Of a DNA stretch of 64,000 nt, positions 36,400-46,428 are shown piece after piece. The notes under the pieces were generated by a model. The model did not search any database, was not told where the DNA came from, and saw only the letters and a list, made by a program, of their open reading frames with translations. Every line of letters starts with the position of its first letter. Positions within the stretch are counted from its first letter, which is position 1. This DNA is from Dyadobacter sp. (lineage in GTDB: Bacteria > Bacteroidota > Bacteroidia > Cytophagales > Spirosomataceae). The stretch covers positions 186,001-250,000 of the forward strand of contig NZ_JAGIAS010000003.1 in the NCBI RefSeq assembly GCF_017744695.1. The letters are read 5' to 3'. The position numbers were made by a program, and so were the translations under genes.

Positions 36400-36708
36400 A
36401 TGGAAGGCGAAAATGAAAAACAGACGGTAATCACCCTGAACGACGAAAGTTTCAAGCATTACCTGATCGAACGCTACGGCGGCTATGCCAAAAACTCGAA
36501 CTGGACACGACTTAAAAGCGCCTCACAAGACCTGATCTCGCCCGATACATGGGTGCAATTGTACAACCAGGCCAAACAGGACATCACCCAAAAGGGAGGA
36601 TCGCTGATCGGCTACGAATTGGTAAACAATATACTGCTGAGCCACGACGGCATCAATTCCCACTGGCCGATGAACTGGATGTGGGTAATGAGGTTCGAAC
36701 GTAACTAA
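36400..36708 (+). CDS. Hypothetical protein
   Basis: I do not recognise this 102-residue protein. It is hydrophilic with no signal peptide. The start at ATG 36400 is used. A 10-bp hairpin (CTAAATTCCC/GGGAATTTAG) overlaps the stop codon and may be its terminator. Confidence 0.5.
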   Translation: MEGENEKQTVITLNDESFKHYLIERYGGYAKNSNWTRLKSASQDLISPDTWVQLYNQAKQDITQKGGSLIGYELVNNILLSHDGINSHWPMNWMWVMRFERN

Positions 36709-36732
36709 ATTCCCCTTAAAAAGGGAATTTAG
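36705..36732 (+). terminator. Weak hairpin at gene end
   Basis: CTAAATTCCC pairs perfectly with GGGAATTTAG. A T-rich stretch follows only after about 15 bp. Confidence 0.4.
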
Positions 36733-36830
36733 TCCTTGGCTTGTCATTTTTTCGGGGCTAACTTTACAAATAGCTAAACTATTCATTGACCCCAGTACCC
36801 GAAACCGGCGCGCGGACTAATCCCTTTCTG

Positions 36831-37226
36831 ATGAGCTACTCCAAGACGATTTACCTTGTTGACGACGATCAGGATGACCGATTTTTTATCCGGGAAGCAA
36901 TTCAGGACTCGGGCATGAACGTCCGCATTACCGAAGTTGAAAATGGTTTCGACCTGCTTACGTTGATGAAGGAAGTGATAGACCCGGAGTCGTCGGTCAT
37001 TATCATCGATATGAATATGCCCAAAATGAATGGGCTTGAAACGGTGGCGGCCATCCGGACAGACAACCGGTTGGCCGCAATGCCGATTGTCATGCTCTCT
37101 ACTTCCTCCAACCCCACGCTGATCCGGACAGCCTATTTGTCGGGAGTGACCAGCTTTGTGACCAAACCGAGCACGTTCGACGAGTTCGCGCAACTTGCGC
37201 GGGAAATCGGGGAGCGTTTTTTATAG
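36831..37226 (+). CDS. Single-domain CheY-like response regulator
   Basis: This 131-residue protein is a bare receiver domain. The acidic pair is DDD at 11-13, the phosphorylation site Asp60 (IIIDMNMPKMNG) and the conserved Lys in FVTKPST are visible. It has no output domain, so it acts by protein contact. ATG at 36831 is preferred; the longer frame begins at 36786. No kinase is adjacent. Confidence 0.88.
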   Translation: MSYSKTIYLVDDDQDDRFFIREAIQDSGMNVRITEVENGFDLLTLMKEVIDPESSVIIIDMNMPKMNGLETVAAIRTDNRLAAMPIVMLSTSSNPTLIRTAYLSGVTSFVTKPSTFDEFAQLAREIGERFL

Positions 37227-37287
37227 GCTGTCGCTTTTGTTCTATTTTTCGGACGGTGCCTCACCGAAATTTGAAAGAAAAAAAGTT

Positions 37288-37782
37288 ATGACGACGATCA
37301 ACCTGTTCCTGCTCGCAGCAGCCCTGGCCAGCGGCCTTATTGCCGGATTGTTTTACAGCTATTCGTGCTCGGTGAATCCCGGGCTCGGTGCACTTTCCGA
37401 CAGCCATTATCTTGCTGCCATGCAATCCATTAATCGCGCTATCCTCAATCCGGTGTTCTTTGCCAGCTTTATGGGTACGCTTTTGCTCCTGCCGCTCAGC
37501 ACCTATCAGCATTTCGGAACGGGTAACCGCTTTTATTTGCTACTGGGTGCCACGTTGGTCTATTCGATCGGGACATTCGGTGTTACCGTGGCCGGCAATG
37601 TGCCTTTGAATGAGGCGTTGGATAAAATTAACCTCACCGGAGCTTCCGCACAGGAGCTGGCCGCGCATCGCCTGCGATTCGAAATCCCATGGAATAGGCT
37701 GAACACGATCCGTACCTGTGCGTCCGTACTGTCGTTCGTGCTTGTGCTGCTTGCCTGCCTGACAACTATCGAGAAGCACTGA
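37288..37782 (+). CDS. DUF1772-type membrane protein
   Basis: This 164-residue inner-membrane protein with four hydrophobic segments matches DUF1772 (anthrone oxygenase-like): LASGLIAGLFYSYSCSVNPGLG, then VFFASFMGTLLLLP, and a C-terminal helix. Function in bacteria is not known. ATG at 37288 is preceded by a purine stretch. Confidence 0.75.
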   Translation: MTTINLFLLAAALASGLIAGLFYSYSCSVNPGLGALSDSHYLAAMQSINRAILNPVFFASFMGTLLLLPLSTYQHFGTGNRFYLLLGATLVYSIGTFGVTVAGNVPLNEALDKINLTGASAQELAAHRLRFEIPWNRLNTIRTCASVLSFVLVLLACLTTIEKH

Positions 37783-37794
37783 AAGTCACCGGGT

Positions 37795-40234
37795 TTATTC
37801 TACCCTACCCTTTTCGTCATCGGATGCATTGTTATTATGCCAACGTTTACGGGTGAAGGTTTCCTTGCCGAATTTATAGTTTAAAGCAATGCTGATGCGC
37901 TGTGTATCCGTTCTGTTCATCTGGTAGTAATCCGATTGACGAATGCTGAACGACCGGTTATGGTAAACCCAGGAATGGAAGATATCTTCGAAATTCATTG
38001 CGAGCGTGCCTTTGCCCTTCCAGATTTTCTTCTGAATACCACCATTTACGCGGAACATACCCGAGGTTTGCGCCTGCCCGTTTACGTCGCGGCTCGCATA
38101 ATAGCCGCCCAGTTCGGCATTCCAGCCATTACCGAGATTGAAATAATTGCTCAGTTCCAGCCGTGCTACATTAGTTGCATAATTCAACGCTTCGGTGTAC
38201 AGCGGACCTTTCATGGTAATGCGCGAGAGCCGTAAGGTAGTGTTGTTGTACCACCAGCTCGTGATCCGGCCCGATACGGTTGTATTCAGCAATACCATAT
38301 AACCCCGCGCGATATTATCAGGGCGGCTGGTGAAACTATCGCCCTGTGCCTGGATGGTCGTAAAAATACCGTTGGTGAAGCGGTTATAGCTCAGGCCCAT
38401 ATTCAGGAAGTTCTTGTGCTGGTATTTCAGCTCGATACGGTCCTGGTACTGCGATATTAAATGGGGATTCCCGGCGCTGTATGTGTATTGATCTTTGTAA
38501 AAAACGAAGGGGTTCAACATCTGATAATTCGGGCGGTTGATCCTCCTAACCGCCATCAGTACAAATGCATGCTGGTCGTTTGGTTTGTAGTTAAGGAAAA
38601 TGCTGGGGAAAAGTTTGGTGTAGTTCTTGGTAAAACGCATAGCCAAAACCGAGTCGTTGCCCAGCTGATTCCCCTTTGCAATGGTATTTTCCAAACGGAG
38701 CCCGAGCTGTACTCCAAACCGTTTCCACCGCTTTTCCCCGCTCGCATAGATTGCATTGATATTTTCCCGGTATTGAAAGTGATTTGACCGGCGGTTGTCG
38801 ATCATCGCATGGCCATCATTGGTATTGAAGTGATTGAAAATAAAATCATTATCCACGTAACTCGATTTGAAACCGCCTTCCAGCCGGGCCTTGTTCTTCA
38901 ATGGGTGCACATAATCGGCTTTCAAGGTGTAAATATTGATCTCGGAGGGAGTGCGATAGCGGAACAGCTCCCGGCTTTCCATAGCACCGTCCTGGTTAAA
39001 CAAACGGTTTTCAAGGTCCTGTGTTCCCCGGGTCCGGTAGTTCAGATAGTTCACATCGATAGCCAGTTCACGACCTTTATCATCGAATTTGTGCAACATA
39101 TTCGTGTTGATGCTGGTGTTGTGACGGGTATCGTTTGAAACCGTGCTACCGGTGCCGGTCCCCCAGCATCGCATTCAATTCATTTCGCTGAGCGCTTTCG
39201 TAGCTAAAATCGCCTTTTCGTGACGAGCCGTTCAGGTTAATAATTGCGCCGACAACGGTTTTGGGTGTAGCCGTCACATCCATTCCAAAATTGATATTGT
39301 AGCCATTTGAAGCGGCTTGCTGGTTGTTTTTCAGTTCAACCCTCGATTTTAATATTCCTGCCTCATCATAATATCTGCGGGTAAAATCGTCTTCGCTATA
39401 AGTCTTCTCGTAGCTGTAACCCAAATTGGCAAACAGGTTCAGTTTCCGCATGTTGTAATTCAGGTTTAGCGCGTCGTTGCTTCGTGCGTACCTGCCCTGG
39501 CTTCCGCCCAGCGCAACGCTACCGGTCAGACCGCCTGTGCGCGTCTTTTTTAAACGGATGTCGATCACCGCATTCCCGGCCGCGTCGTATCGGGCAGGTG
39601 GGTTATCCATCAGCTCGATCTTGTCGAGCACGCCACCCGGCAGCGACTTCAAATACGCAGCCAGGTCGGCCCCCGACATATACGTACTGCGCCCGTCTAT
39701 CAGCACCATTACCCCACCTTTTCCATTCAAACTGATTTCCCCGTTCGCATTTACACTTACGCCCGGTGTTTTGCTCAGCACTTCGAGTGTATTGTTGGTT
39801 GCACTGCCGATCATCGAGCCCACGTTGACAATCGTGCGGTCTATTTCCTGTTCGATCAACGGCTTTTTGGCCTTTACCACCACCTCGTTGAGCTCTATGC
39901 TTTTAGCAGGAAGCATCACAATAACCGGCAGCGAGATAGTAGAATGTGCCGCATCAATCGTTAGAGGCATACTCCTGAAATCCTTCTGCCCCAGGGCGGT
40001 AATAGCCAACAGATAGGTATTGTTTTCCAAATTGGCAAAACGGAACATGCCGTTGATATCCGTCAGTTCGCCCGTAATGAGCGTCGAATCGGCAGCTTTA
40101 AGAAGCCGCACAGTTGCCCCGGGCAAATTTTCGTTTCCGGAATCTTTAACCTTTCCGGAAATCGTATTACCCGTTTGGCAGAATGTGTTCCAGCTGATCA
40201 GGCAGAGTGTAACAATGGTGTAAAACGTTTTCAT
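37795..40234 (-). pseudogene. TonB-dependent receptor-like barrel with frameshift
   Basis: Two overlapping minus-strand frames together make one outer-membrane protein of about 812 residues: a signal peptide (MKTFYTIVTLCLISWNTFCQ), a carboxypeptidase-regulatory-like domain, a plug with ILVMLDGRSTY-like segment and an OMP_b-brl_3-type barrel. The frame breaks at a run of five C on the plus strand (39160-39164, GGGGG on the coding strand). With four G the reading continues as LGTGTGSTVSND. It could be inactive, a sequencing error, or a phase-variable tract; five G is short for the last. A LytTR kinase gene is divergent 241 bp upstream. Confidence 0.75.
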
Positions 40235-40475
40235 GGCTGTTATTTCAAATGGTCGAATGATGAGGCAAATATTACCCGCTCCCATAACCCCTTGAAATAA
40301 ATGTGTTGTAACTTCCCGGAACCGTGACGGAAACCGGTTTAACGCTGACAAACCATTTTGACACGTCCTAACGGCTTTCCATCACGAAATCGGGGCTTTA
40401 TGACGTGTAAAATCGTATTCCGGAATTAGGAAATGCGTATTTGCGGACGCCATCGAGGCACTAACCGGATGAATC

Positions 40476-41516
40476 ATGAGCAGCATTTTTAACGGCGATA
40501 ATAAGGAAGCAACCCAAACGGGCATTTATGTGGTGCTTACCGCCGCTACCTCCGTGCCCGTTTTTCTCGGTATAGATACTCACCTTAACACCATAGGAGC
40601 CCCGCACGACGAAGCTCTGGCTACTGCGGCGACGCTCGTATTGTTCGGCTGCGTTTACACCGGCCGGCATTTGGCTACGGTATGGTCGGCCAGGCAGCGC
40701 GAGATCGCCAGAAACGTGCTCAACGGGCTGGCAATCGCCATTGCATTGTGTTCCGTCTGGCTTTTCATCCATGCCGATTTTCAGTTTCAAGGATTTCCGG
40801 GCATTAACCTGTTGTTGTATTGGATCCCTTTCCTAACTATCGGGCTATGTACGGGCGCGCTGATCAAATTATTCAGAATGAGCACCCGGAAAGAGCTCGA
40901 AGCCGCCAGGACACAGGCTGCGCAGAGCCAGAGTGAGCTGCATTTGCTGCAATCGCAACTGAGCCCGCATTTTTTGTTCAACACATTGAATAATATGTAC
41001 GGTCTCTCGATCACGCAGCACGAAAAAATACCGGCGTTGATCCTGAAACTTTCAGACTTACTGAGGTATTCGGTATACGAGGCGAACGAAACTTATGTCC
41101 CCTTGAAAGACGAATTGGCTTACATTCACAACTACATCGACTTCGAGCAGCTCCGGATCGGTGACCGGCTGGAATTGAAAACCGATATTGAAAGCCAGGC
41201 AAGCAGCGATATCCGGATTGCCCCGATGCTGCTGATTGTGTTCATCGAGAATGCCTTCAAACATTCCAAAAACACTTCGGAACCCATGATATTCATCGAA
41301 ATACAGCTGAAAGTCTGGGGAAACTCCATTCTTTTTTACCTCAGAAATTCACGCAATCGCACCGACGCCCATGCACAAACGGTTGAAAAACACAGCGGTT
41401 TCGGACTGGCGAATGTCAGGAAGCGGCTGCAACTGCTGTATCCGAACCAGCACGACCTTTCCATTGAAAACGAAGAAACCCATTACACCATTAACTTACG
41501 CCTGAATCTCCGATAG
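40476..41516 (+). CDS. LytS/YehU-type sensor histidine kinase
   Basis: This 346-residue kinase has four hydrophobic segments in the first 130 residues, the phosphorylated His165 in LSPHFLFNTLNNMYG and a C-terminal ATPase (NAFKHSKNTSEP; GFGLANVRKRLQLLYP). It partners the LytTR regulator encoded 3 bp downstream. The split TonB receptor gene is divergent from it, so they may be functionally related. Confidence 0.9.
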   Translation: MSSIFNGDNKEATQTGIYVVLTAATSVPVFLGIDTHLNTIGAPHDEALATAATLVLFGCVYTGRHLATVWSARQREIARNVLNGLAIAIALCSVWLFIHADFQFQGFPGINLLLYWIPFLTIGLCTGALIKLFRMSTRKELEAARTQAAQSQSELHLLQSQLSPHFLFNTLNNMYGLSITQHEKIPALILKLSDLLRYSVYEANETYVPLKDELAYIHNYIDFEQLRIGDRLELKTDIESQASSDIRIAPMLLIVFIENAFKHSKNTSEPMIFIEIQLKVWGNSILFYLRNSRNRTDAHAQTVEKHSGFGLANVRKRLQLLYPNQHDLSIENEETHYTINLRLNLR

Positions 41517-41519
41517 AAT

Positions 41520-42236
41520 ATGACGCCCATCGACTGCCTGATCGTTGACGACGAGCCCATTGCGCGGGACATTATACGTACCTATTGTGCGCACCTCCCC
41601 TACCTGCGCGTAGCGGGCATATGCGGGAGCGCGCTCGAGGCCAGAACGGCGCTGATGCAACAAAAGGTCGATATCGTTTTCCTGGACATCAATATGCCTG
41701 TCATGGACGGCGTTTCTTTCCTGAAAACGCTCAAAACGCCTCCGCAAATCATATTCACAACCGCCTACAAGGAATATGCCGTCGACGCATTCGACCTCGC
41801 CGCCTGCGACTATCTCCTCAAACCCTTTTCACTCGAACGGTTTATCGTCGCGGTGGACAAGGCCATGGAAAAATTACAACCAACCGGTAGAGCATTTGCG
41901 GAAGCCGGTGAATCAAAGGAAGACGACTTTCTTTTCCTGAAAGCCGACGGGAGGATTTACAAAGTGATGCACGACGACCTTTTGTACGCCGAAGCGAATG
42001 GGAATTACACCAAAGTGCGGACTACGCAGCATACATTACTGCCGGCAATGACTTTTTCGGGTTTTGAGGAGCTGGTCCCGAAATCAAAGTTCCTGCGCAT
42101 CCACCGGTCGTTTATCATCAATAAATCCAAAATAGACCACATTGAGGGGAATCGCGTATTTATCCAAAATACCGAAATACCGATCGGCAGCAATTACCGC
42201 GAGCAGTTTTTAAAACAAATAGGGCTTTCCTCCTGA
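41520..42236 (+). CDS. LytTR response regulator
   Basis: This is a 238-residue regulator with Asp56 in FLDINMPVMDG, Lys in LLKPFSLERF and a LytTR domain (FLRIHRSFIINKSK; IPIGSNYREQF). It starts 3 bp after the kinase stop codon. Expected to bind DNA repeats after phosphorylation; targets unknown, but the nearby barrel genes are candidates. Confidence 0.92.
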   Translation: MTPIDCLIVDDEPIARDIIRTYCAHLPYLRVAGICGSALEARTALMQQKVDIVFLDINMPVMDGVSFLKTLKTPPQIIFTTAYKEYAVDAFDLAACDYLLKPFSLERFIVAVDKAMEKLQPTGRAFAEAGESKEDDFLFLKADGRIYKVMHDDLLYAEANGNYTKVRTTQHTLLPAMTFSGFEELVPKSKFLRIHRSFIINKSKIDHIEGNRVFIQNTEIPIGSNYREQFLKQIGLSS

Positions 42237-42249
42237 GAGCAATAAAAAA

Positions 42250-42265
42250 GCAGGGTTTCCCCTGC
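42250..42265 (-). terminator. Hairpin terminator between convergent genes
   Basis: GCAGGG pairs with CCCTGC across a 4-nt loop. The minus strand continues with TTTTTTATT, so it terminates the barrel gene at 42295. It may also serve the two-component operon. Confidence 0.65.
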
Positions 42266-42294
42266 CTTCAAAATGCTTTTAAAGAAGTACCTCG

Positions 42295-42870
42295 CTATTT
42301 ATGAGCGGGAATCGCGAAGAATAAACTCAGCTGGATCACGCTGTTTTTGAAATCGGGGTTCATCGCTGCATTCTTGTCGAAATCGCCCACTTTGGAAAAT
42401 CCGGCAATGTAGCGCGCTCCGATACCCAGTCCGAAATTGGCCTGATAGCCCAATCCGACGGCTCCTGCCAGGTCAAGGTTCTTCGCAAAATGGTCGATCG
42501 TCTGGTCCGGCACATCCTCCCCCGTTTTAAACGACGCCTGCGGTCCGAGTTCGAAATAGAACCCGCCTTTGGCCCGGAATTTCAACATGACCGGCACTGT
42601 CACGTACGATGTTTTGAATTCCCTTTTGCCACCATTGTCGATTTTGGCGCCTTGCGTCGAAAACAACACTTCCGGCTGGATCGAAAATACCTGCCCGATC
42701 CCGAAGTTGAGGATCCCGCCCAAATGGAACCCCACCAGCGCATCCGATTCAATATTACTACCGGTGTAATTACTGATGTTGATCCCTGCCTTCGGACCGA
42801 TAGAAAATGATTGTGCAAACGCCGCACTACTGAACACTGACAGAAGAACGAGCAAAGAGATTTTTCTCAT
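42295..42870 (-). CDS. Porin-like outer-membrane beta-barrel protein
   Basis: This 191-residue protein has a signal peptide (about 1-20, ending AFAQ) and alternating strands typical of small outer-membrane barrels (SIGPKAGINISNYTG, GFYFELGPQASFKTG). It fits the PF13568 type. Function unknown. ATG at 42870 precedes the signal peptide. Confidence 0.8.
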   Translation of the reverse strand: MRKISLLVLLSVFSSAAFAQSFSIGPKAGINISNYTGSNIESDALVGFHLGGILNFGIGQVFSIQPEVLFSTQGAKIDNGGKREFKTSYVTVPVMLKFRAKGGFYFELGPQASFKTGEDVPDQTIDHFAKNLDLAGAVGLGYQANFGLGIGARYIAGFSKVGDFDKNAAMNPDFKNSVIQLSLFFAIPAHK

Positions 42871-43046
42871 GGTTTTTGAATTTGAAGTGGTTTGAAATGT
42901 GGTTTGACATCGAGCGAGCAAAAAGTGTGCCAGGAGTTACATAAGCCCCTGGCGTCTTCATTCTTCACGCATTTATCCAATCGGCCCACCTACTTATTCA
43001 AAATGAAACAGTTAGAAATAATCACAATAAAATATCTCAAAATTTC

Positions 43047-43076
43047 TTGCACTTATCGATATTAACCTTACCTTTG
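43047..43076 (+). promoter_or_regulatory. Canonical Bacteroidota promoter of tRNA-Ser
   Basis: TTG (43047-43049), a 19-bp spacer and TACCTTTG (43069-43076), an exact -33/-7 pair of the Bacteroidota sigma type, 29 bp before the tRNA. Confidence 0.75.
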
Positions 43077-43105
43077 CACCATGAATCGCGCACGGCGAAT
43101 CAGAT

Positions 43106-43190
43106 AGAGAGATGGCAGAGTGGTCGATTGCGACGGTCTTGAAAACCGTTGACTGTAACAGGTCCGGGGGTTCGAATCCCTCTCTCTCTG
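43106..43190 (+). tRNA. tRNA-Ser (anticodon TGA)
   Basis: Acceptor arms AGAGAGA and TCTCTCT pair fully and are followed by discriminator G at 43190. The anticodon TGA lies at 43140-43142 in CTTGAAA. A T-arm with GGTTCGAATCC and a variable arm (long, as for class II) are present. No encoded CCA. A strong promoter lies upstream and a hairpin terminator downstream. It borders the AT-rich peroxidase gene cluster. Confidence 0.9.
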
Positions 43191-43212
43191 CAGGACATGA
43201 TGTCAAAACATT

Positions 43213-43249
43213 CAAAAACCCCGTTTAAACGCTTTAAACGGGGTTTTTG
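43213..43249. terminator. Strong bidirectional terminator
   Basis: AAAAACCCCGTTTAAA pairs perfectly with TTTAAACGGGGTTTTT across a 3-nt loop, giving T tracts on both strands. It ends the tRNA transcript and the six-gene minus-strand run. Confidence 0.9.
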
Positions 43250-43402
43250 CGATTTTGGGACTTTCCAATATTCAAAATTCCCGATAAAAATGTAGCGTTT
43301 CGTGGAAGTGGTGAAGTTGAAATGCAGCGGTTTTATAGTAATCAGGATTAGATTCACCTTACGATTGCTGTGTCGCACGTCTAAGGACTCGCTTGGGCCA
43401 TA

Positions 43403-44680
43403 CTAGGGATAGTATTTACTGGTCAGAAACGATTCAACATTTTGGGATGCCATAATTTCCCAGGCATTATTGTCGCTAATGTTTTTTGGAAGTGCGTACT
43501 TTTTGAACGATGCGTAGTCGTCTTTTTCCGGAAGAATACGCTCAGTCATAAAGAAGTCGGTGCCAAACATAATTTTGTCTGTAAATGCGGGATTTTGGAG
43601 CTCCTTCCAAAATGCGGGATGCGTTTTGGAGTTTCCTACTGCATATGCAATGTCGGTGTACACGCTCTTAGGATATTTTAGCATGAGATCTTTGATTTGT
43701 GCACACCAGTTCGCCGGTATCATACCAAAAATATCGCCCGATGATCGCTCATGATATTCATCCAGAACATGGCTTTCACCTCCAAAATGCGCAAAGCATA
43801 TTTTCAATGGGCGTTCTTTTTTCGAGTGGTAATCGAGTAGCGTTTTGAAACTGGCTGGTTCCATGAAGTAAGAACAAGTATTCAAATTCCGCATATTTTC
43901 CCGCTGGCCCAGAATCCATTTCAATAGTTTCCTGGATTTATCCGGGTGAGGCGGAGGTGTGCCCGCGCCGAAAGTTTCCGAATATTTGACACCCGCATAT
44001 ATATCCAGCGGATTTAAACTATCATTGACATGATTTGTGTCATTAGAATACAAGCCTCCCAGGTAGCTGCAATGCGTGAGCACCGGCACACTCATTTCCG
44101 CCGCCCATTCGAAAGTTTCTTTTAATTTCTCATCGAACGCGTAAAAGCCCATACTTGGGTATATTTTCAGTCCCGCAAATGGATATACCGAACGAGTGGC
44201 ATTTACCTTTATCGGAGTGTTGAAATGGCGCTCTACGGTTTCTCTCAATTCCTGTCCCGAACGCTTCCAACGCGGATCTATCCCCAGGAATACCAGCAGA
44301 TTGTCGGGATACTCCTTCTTCACTTCCAAAATACCTTCCAGCTGGCCTTCAAAACCCGTTTCAGTGGGTCCCGCTCCGCATTTCTCCATATACATTGTCA
44401 ATGCCACGATCTTCAAATGCGGATCGTCGTACTGCGATTTCAGGTTCTCAAAAATTTCGCGCTGGTTCCTGCTCTTTCCAACCTGCAAAAAACTGGCATA
44501 GCGCTTCCCTCCATTTCCGCCGAGTTTGGAAAGCAAAAAAGCAAATGTAGAAGCACCGACCTCCGTATTAGTCAGCCGATCGATCAGGTTTGCAGCGAAA
44601 TCGGGGAGATACATATGCAGGAAACGCTTCGGGGCGTTCCGCATATTAAAAATGTGGCTATGAACATTGAAGAACTGCAT
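43403..44680 (-). CDS. Metal-dependent amidohydrolase
   Basis: This 425-residue protein fits the amidohydrolase-2 (PF04909) family. Metal-binding residues are visible in order: HxH at 7-9 (NVHSHIF), His in VLTHCS, His in FAHFGG, and Asp in MFGTDFF. The enzymes hydrolyse or decarboxylate carboxylic rings and similar substrates. It is the last of six minus-strand genes that start with the DyP peroxidase, separated by 11 bp from the previous gene. Cytoplasmic; substrate unknown. Confidence 0.85.
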   Translation of the reverse strand: MQFFNVHSHIFNMRNAPKRFLHMYLPDFAANLIDRLTNTEVGASTFAFLLSKLGGNGGKRYASFLQVGKSRNQREIFENLKSQYDDPHLKIVALTMYMEKCGAGPTETGFEGQLEGILEVKKEYPDNLLVFLGIDPRWKRSGQELRETVERHFNTPIKVNATRSVYPFAGLKIYPSMGFYAFDEKLKETFEWAAEMSVPVLTHCSYLGGLYSNDTNHVNDSLNPLDIYAGVKYSETFGAGTPPPHPDKSRKLLKWILGQRENMRNLNTCSYFMEPASFKTLLDYHSKKERPLKICFAHFGGESHVLDEYHERSSGDIFGMIPANWCAQIKDLMLKYPKSVYTDIAYAVGNSKTHPAFWKELQNPAFTDKIMFGTDFFMTERILPEKDDYASFKKYALPKNISDNNAWEIMASQNVESFLTSKYYP

Positions 44681-44691
44681 AATTTCTGATT

Positions 44692-45690
44692 TTAGATTTT
44701 AACAGATGTAGCCTTCCGCAACAAATCAAACCAAAATGGCGCTCCGAAGCTGGCCGCAAACCCCGAAATCAAAACCCCCAAAATCTTCATAAACAGGTTC
44801 GGCCTGCTCTCCGGCCATGTTGAAATCACATTGTATTTCCATCCTACCGGAAGCTCCTGGGCCTTTACCAGACTATCAAGTGATTTAACCAGCTGTCCAT
44901 TCAACAAATTGGCGCTATCCGGCTTTGTCGCCTGTGCGGAAGCCCCTGAGCCCTGTTCGGTCAGGGCCCGCTCCGGATGCTTCTTATAGTATTCAATGAC
45001 TGCCTCTTTTTTTACCGGATTTTGCGAGAATTGTGAAAAAAGCTGAATGCTGTCTACGTTAATAAACAATGCTATTACTACGCCCAGGTAAAACAGCATT
45101 TCTCTCGTCCGTTTCTTGTACCACAGGTTCAGCCTTTGGTTAAACTCGGTAAACCAATTTTCAAAATATCTTACCAGGTGATCGTACAATTCTGACTCAT
45201 TTACAGCACCTGACAGGTTGCTAGCCGCATTCAGTTCGGCGTAACTCATAGCCTGTCTGAAAAGGGATACCACGTCACTTGAATTCAGAATGAGTGTCCC
45301 ATACTTATAGTCTTGAAGCAACCTCGACTGGAAATTCGTAACAATCCCGTTTTGCTGAAATTGTGAAATCTGACTTTGCACGATGCGCGAGCTCCCCACC
45401 ACTTCAATCAGTGTTTTCGCAAATAGCTCAGGGGAAATATCATTGGACGGCTTCTTGGGATCGCGGCTCAATAGATCGACAGCTCCATGTGAATAGACCA
45501 GTTCCGCCCAGTTAATGCCATTGACATTATCCATTAATTGTGTGTAAAGGTAGTTTTTCATAAACCGACCTCGTTCCGCCTTAATCTGAGCCCAGGCTTC
45601 CAATAGGTAGCTGCAAAACAATGCGAACAGTGCCCAGCTGATAACAATAGCCAGCGCAGTAGTAAGAACAGGGATATCATATATGCTCAT
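44692..45690 (-). CDS. Hypothetical membrane protein
   Basis: This 332-residue protein has membrane segments near residues 10-32 (ALAIVISWALFALFCSYLLEAW), 195-215 (MLFYLGVVIALFINVDSI) and 305-325 (LFMKILGVLISGFAASFGAPFWFDLLRK). The C-terminal LGAPFWFDLL motif recurs in bacterial membrane proteins of unknown role. It is 37 bp from the previous gene of the run and is probably co-transcribed. Confidence 0.65.
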   Translation of the reverse strand: MSIYDIPVLTTALAIVISWALFALFCSYLLEAWAQIKAERGRFMKNYLYTQLMDNVNGINWAELVYSHGAVDLLSRDPKKPSNDISPELFAKTLIEVVGSSRIVQSQISQFQQNGIVTNFQSRLLQDYKYGTLILNSSDVVSLFRQAMSYAELNAASNLSGAVNESELYDHLVRYFENWFTEFNQRLNLWYKKRTREMLFYLGVVIALFINVDSIQLFSQFSQNPVKKEAVIEYYKKHPERALTEQGSGASAQATKPDSANLLNGQLVKSLDSLVKAQELPVGWKYNVISTWPESRPNLFMKILGVLISGFAASFGAPFWFDLLRKATSVKI

Positions 45691-45727
45691 CTGACAAATG
45701 GTTAAAATGAAACGAATTCAATCACAG

Positions 45728-46426
45728 TTATTCAGGCAGCTGCTTAAACAGCCATTCAAAATCTGTCTCTTCATAATAAATCCGGATATACTCCATCAAT
45801 GCACCACATTCCTTTACCGACATTAAATGGAATTGGAAGTGGGCTTTCACCTCTCGTATCGTTATTATTTCGTTGCGGAGATAGTAAATTAACAGGCTGT
45901 AAAAATCCAGTAGCTCGTCGAATGAATCCCTGAAATATACTTCGCTGTCTGCGATTACGCTTGTTTTGTGATTCCTTAACAAATACGGCAGGCTAATAAA
46001 AGTAAACTCGTCTACCTTTGGCAAGGTTGCTCTAACGACACCTACTATACGACGATCGGCCCTTGGCGGCGTTTGCGATTTCAAACCATCACGTTTGAAG
46101 CTCCATGACCGCTTGCCCTTCCTCAGCATCTGCCATTCCGGGGTACTGAGTTTACTGTGGACAATCGTCACCGGCTTCGATAGACTTCGCGGCACCGGGG
46201 TATCAGGGGGTACGGATTCAACCCCCTCATAGTACACCACGAGAAAATCATCCAGCACCCTTTTAGCCACATAAAGCTTTTTATCCTTAAACTTATCGAT
46301 AAGCTCTTCCAGCTTTTTCGCCCTTTGCAGCAGATTGGTTTTCCCAAATTCTGACAGTGCACGATAAATTGTGAGAATAGCAATCAGAAAACCACCAACT
46401 TGTAAAAATGAAGTGAGCCCTCCCAT
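45728..46426 (-). CDS. Hypothetical membrane-anchored protein
   Basis: I do not recognise this 232-residue protein. One hydrophobic segment lies near residues 5-22 (FLQVGGFLIAILTIYRAL), then a soluble domain with a long Lys-rich helix and a C-terminal acidic region. Its start is 2 bp after the patatin stop codon, so the genes are tightly coupled. It may be a partner of the patatin protein. Confidence 0.6.
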   Translation of the reverse strand: MGGLTSFLQVGGFLIAILTIYRALSEFGKTNLLQRAKKLEELIDKFKDKKLYVAKRVLDDFLVVYYEGVESVPPDTPVPRSLSKPVTIVHSKLSTPEWQMLRKGKRSWSFKRDGLKSQTPPRADRRIVGVVRATLPKVDEFTFISLPYLLRNHKTSVIADSEVYFRDSFDELLDFYSLLIYYLRNEIITIREVKAHFQFHLMSVKECGALMEYIRIYYEETDFEWLFKQLPE

Positions 46427-46428
46427 GA

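Noticed and set aside
40361..40408. ACACGTC/GACGTGT inverted repeat between receptor and LytTR kinase
   Set aside because: Only 7-bp arms with a 34-bp gap and no second copy, so it could be chance.
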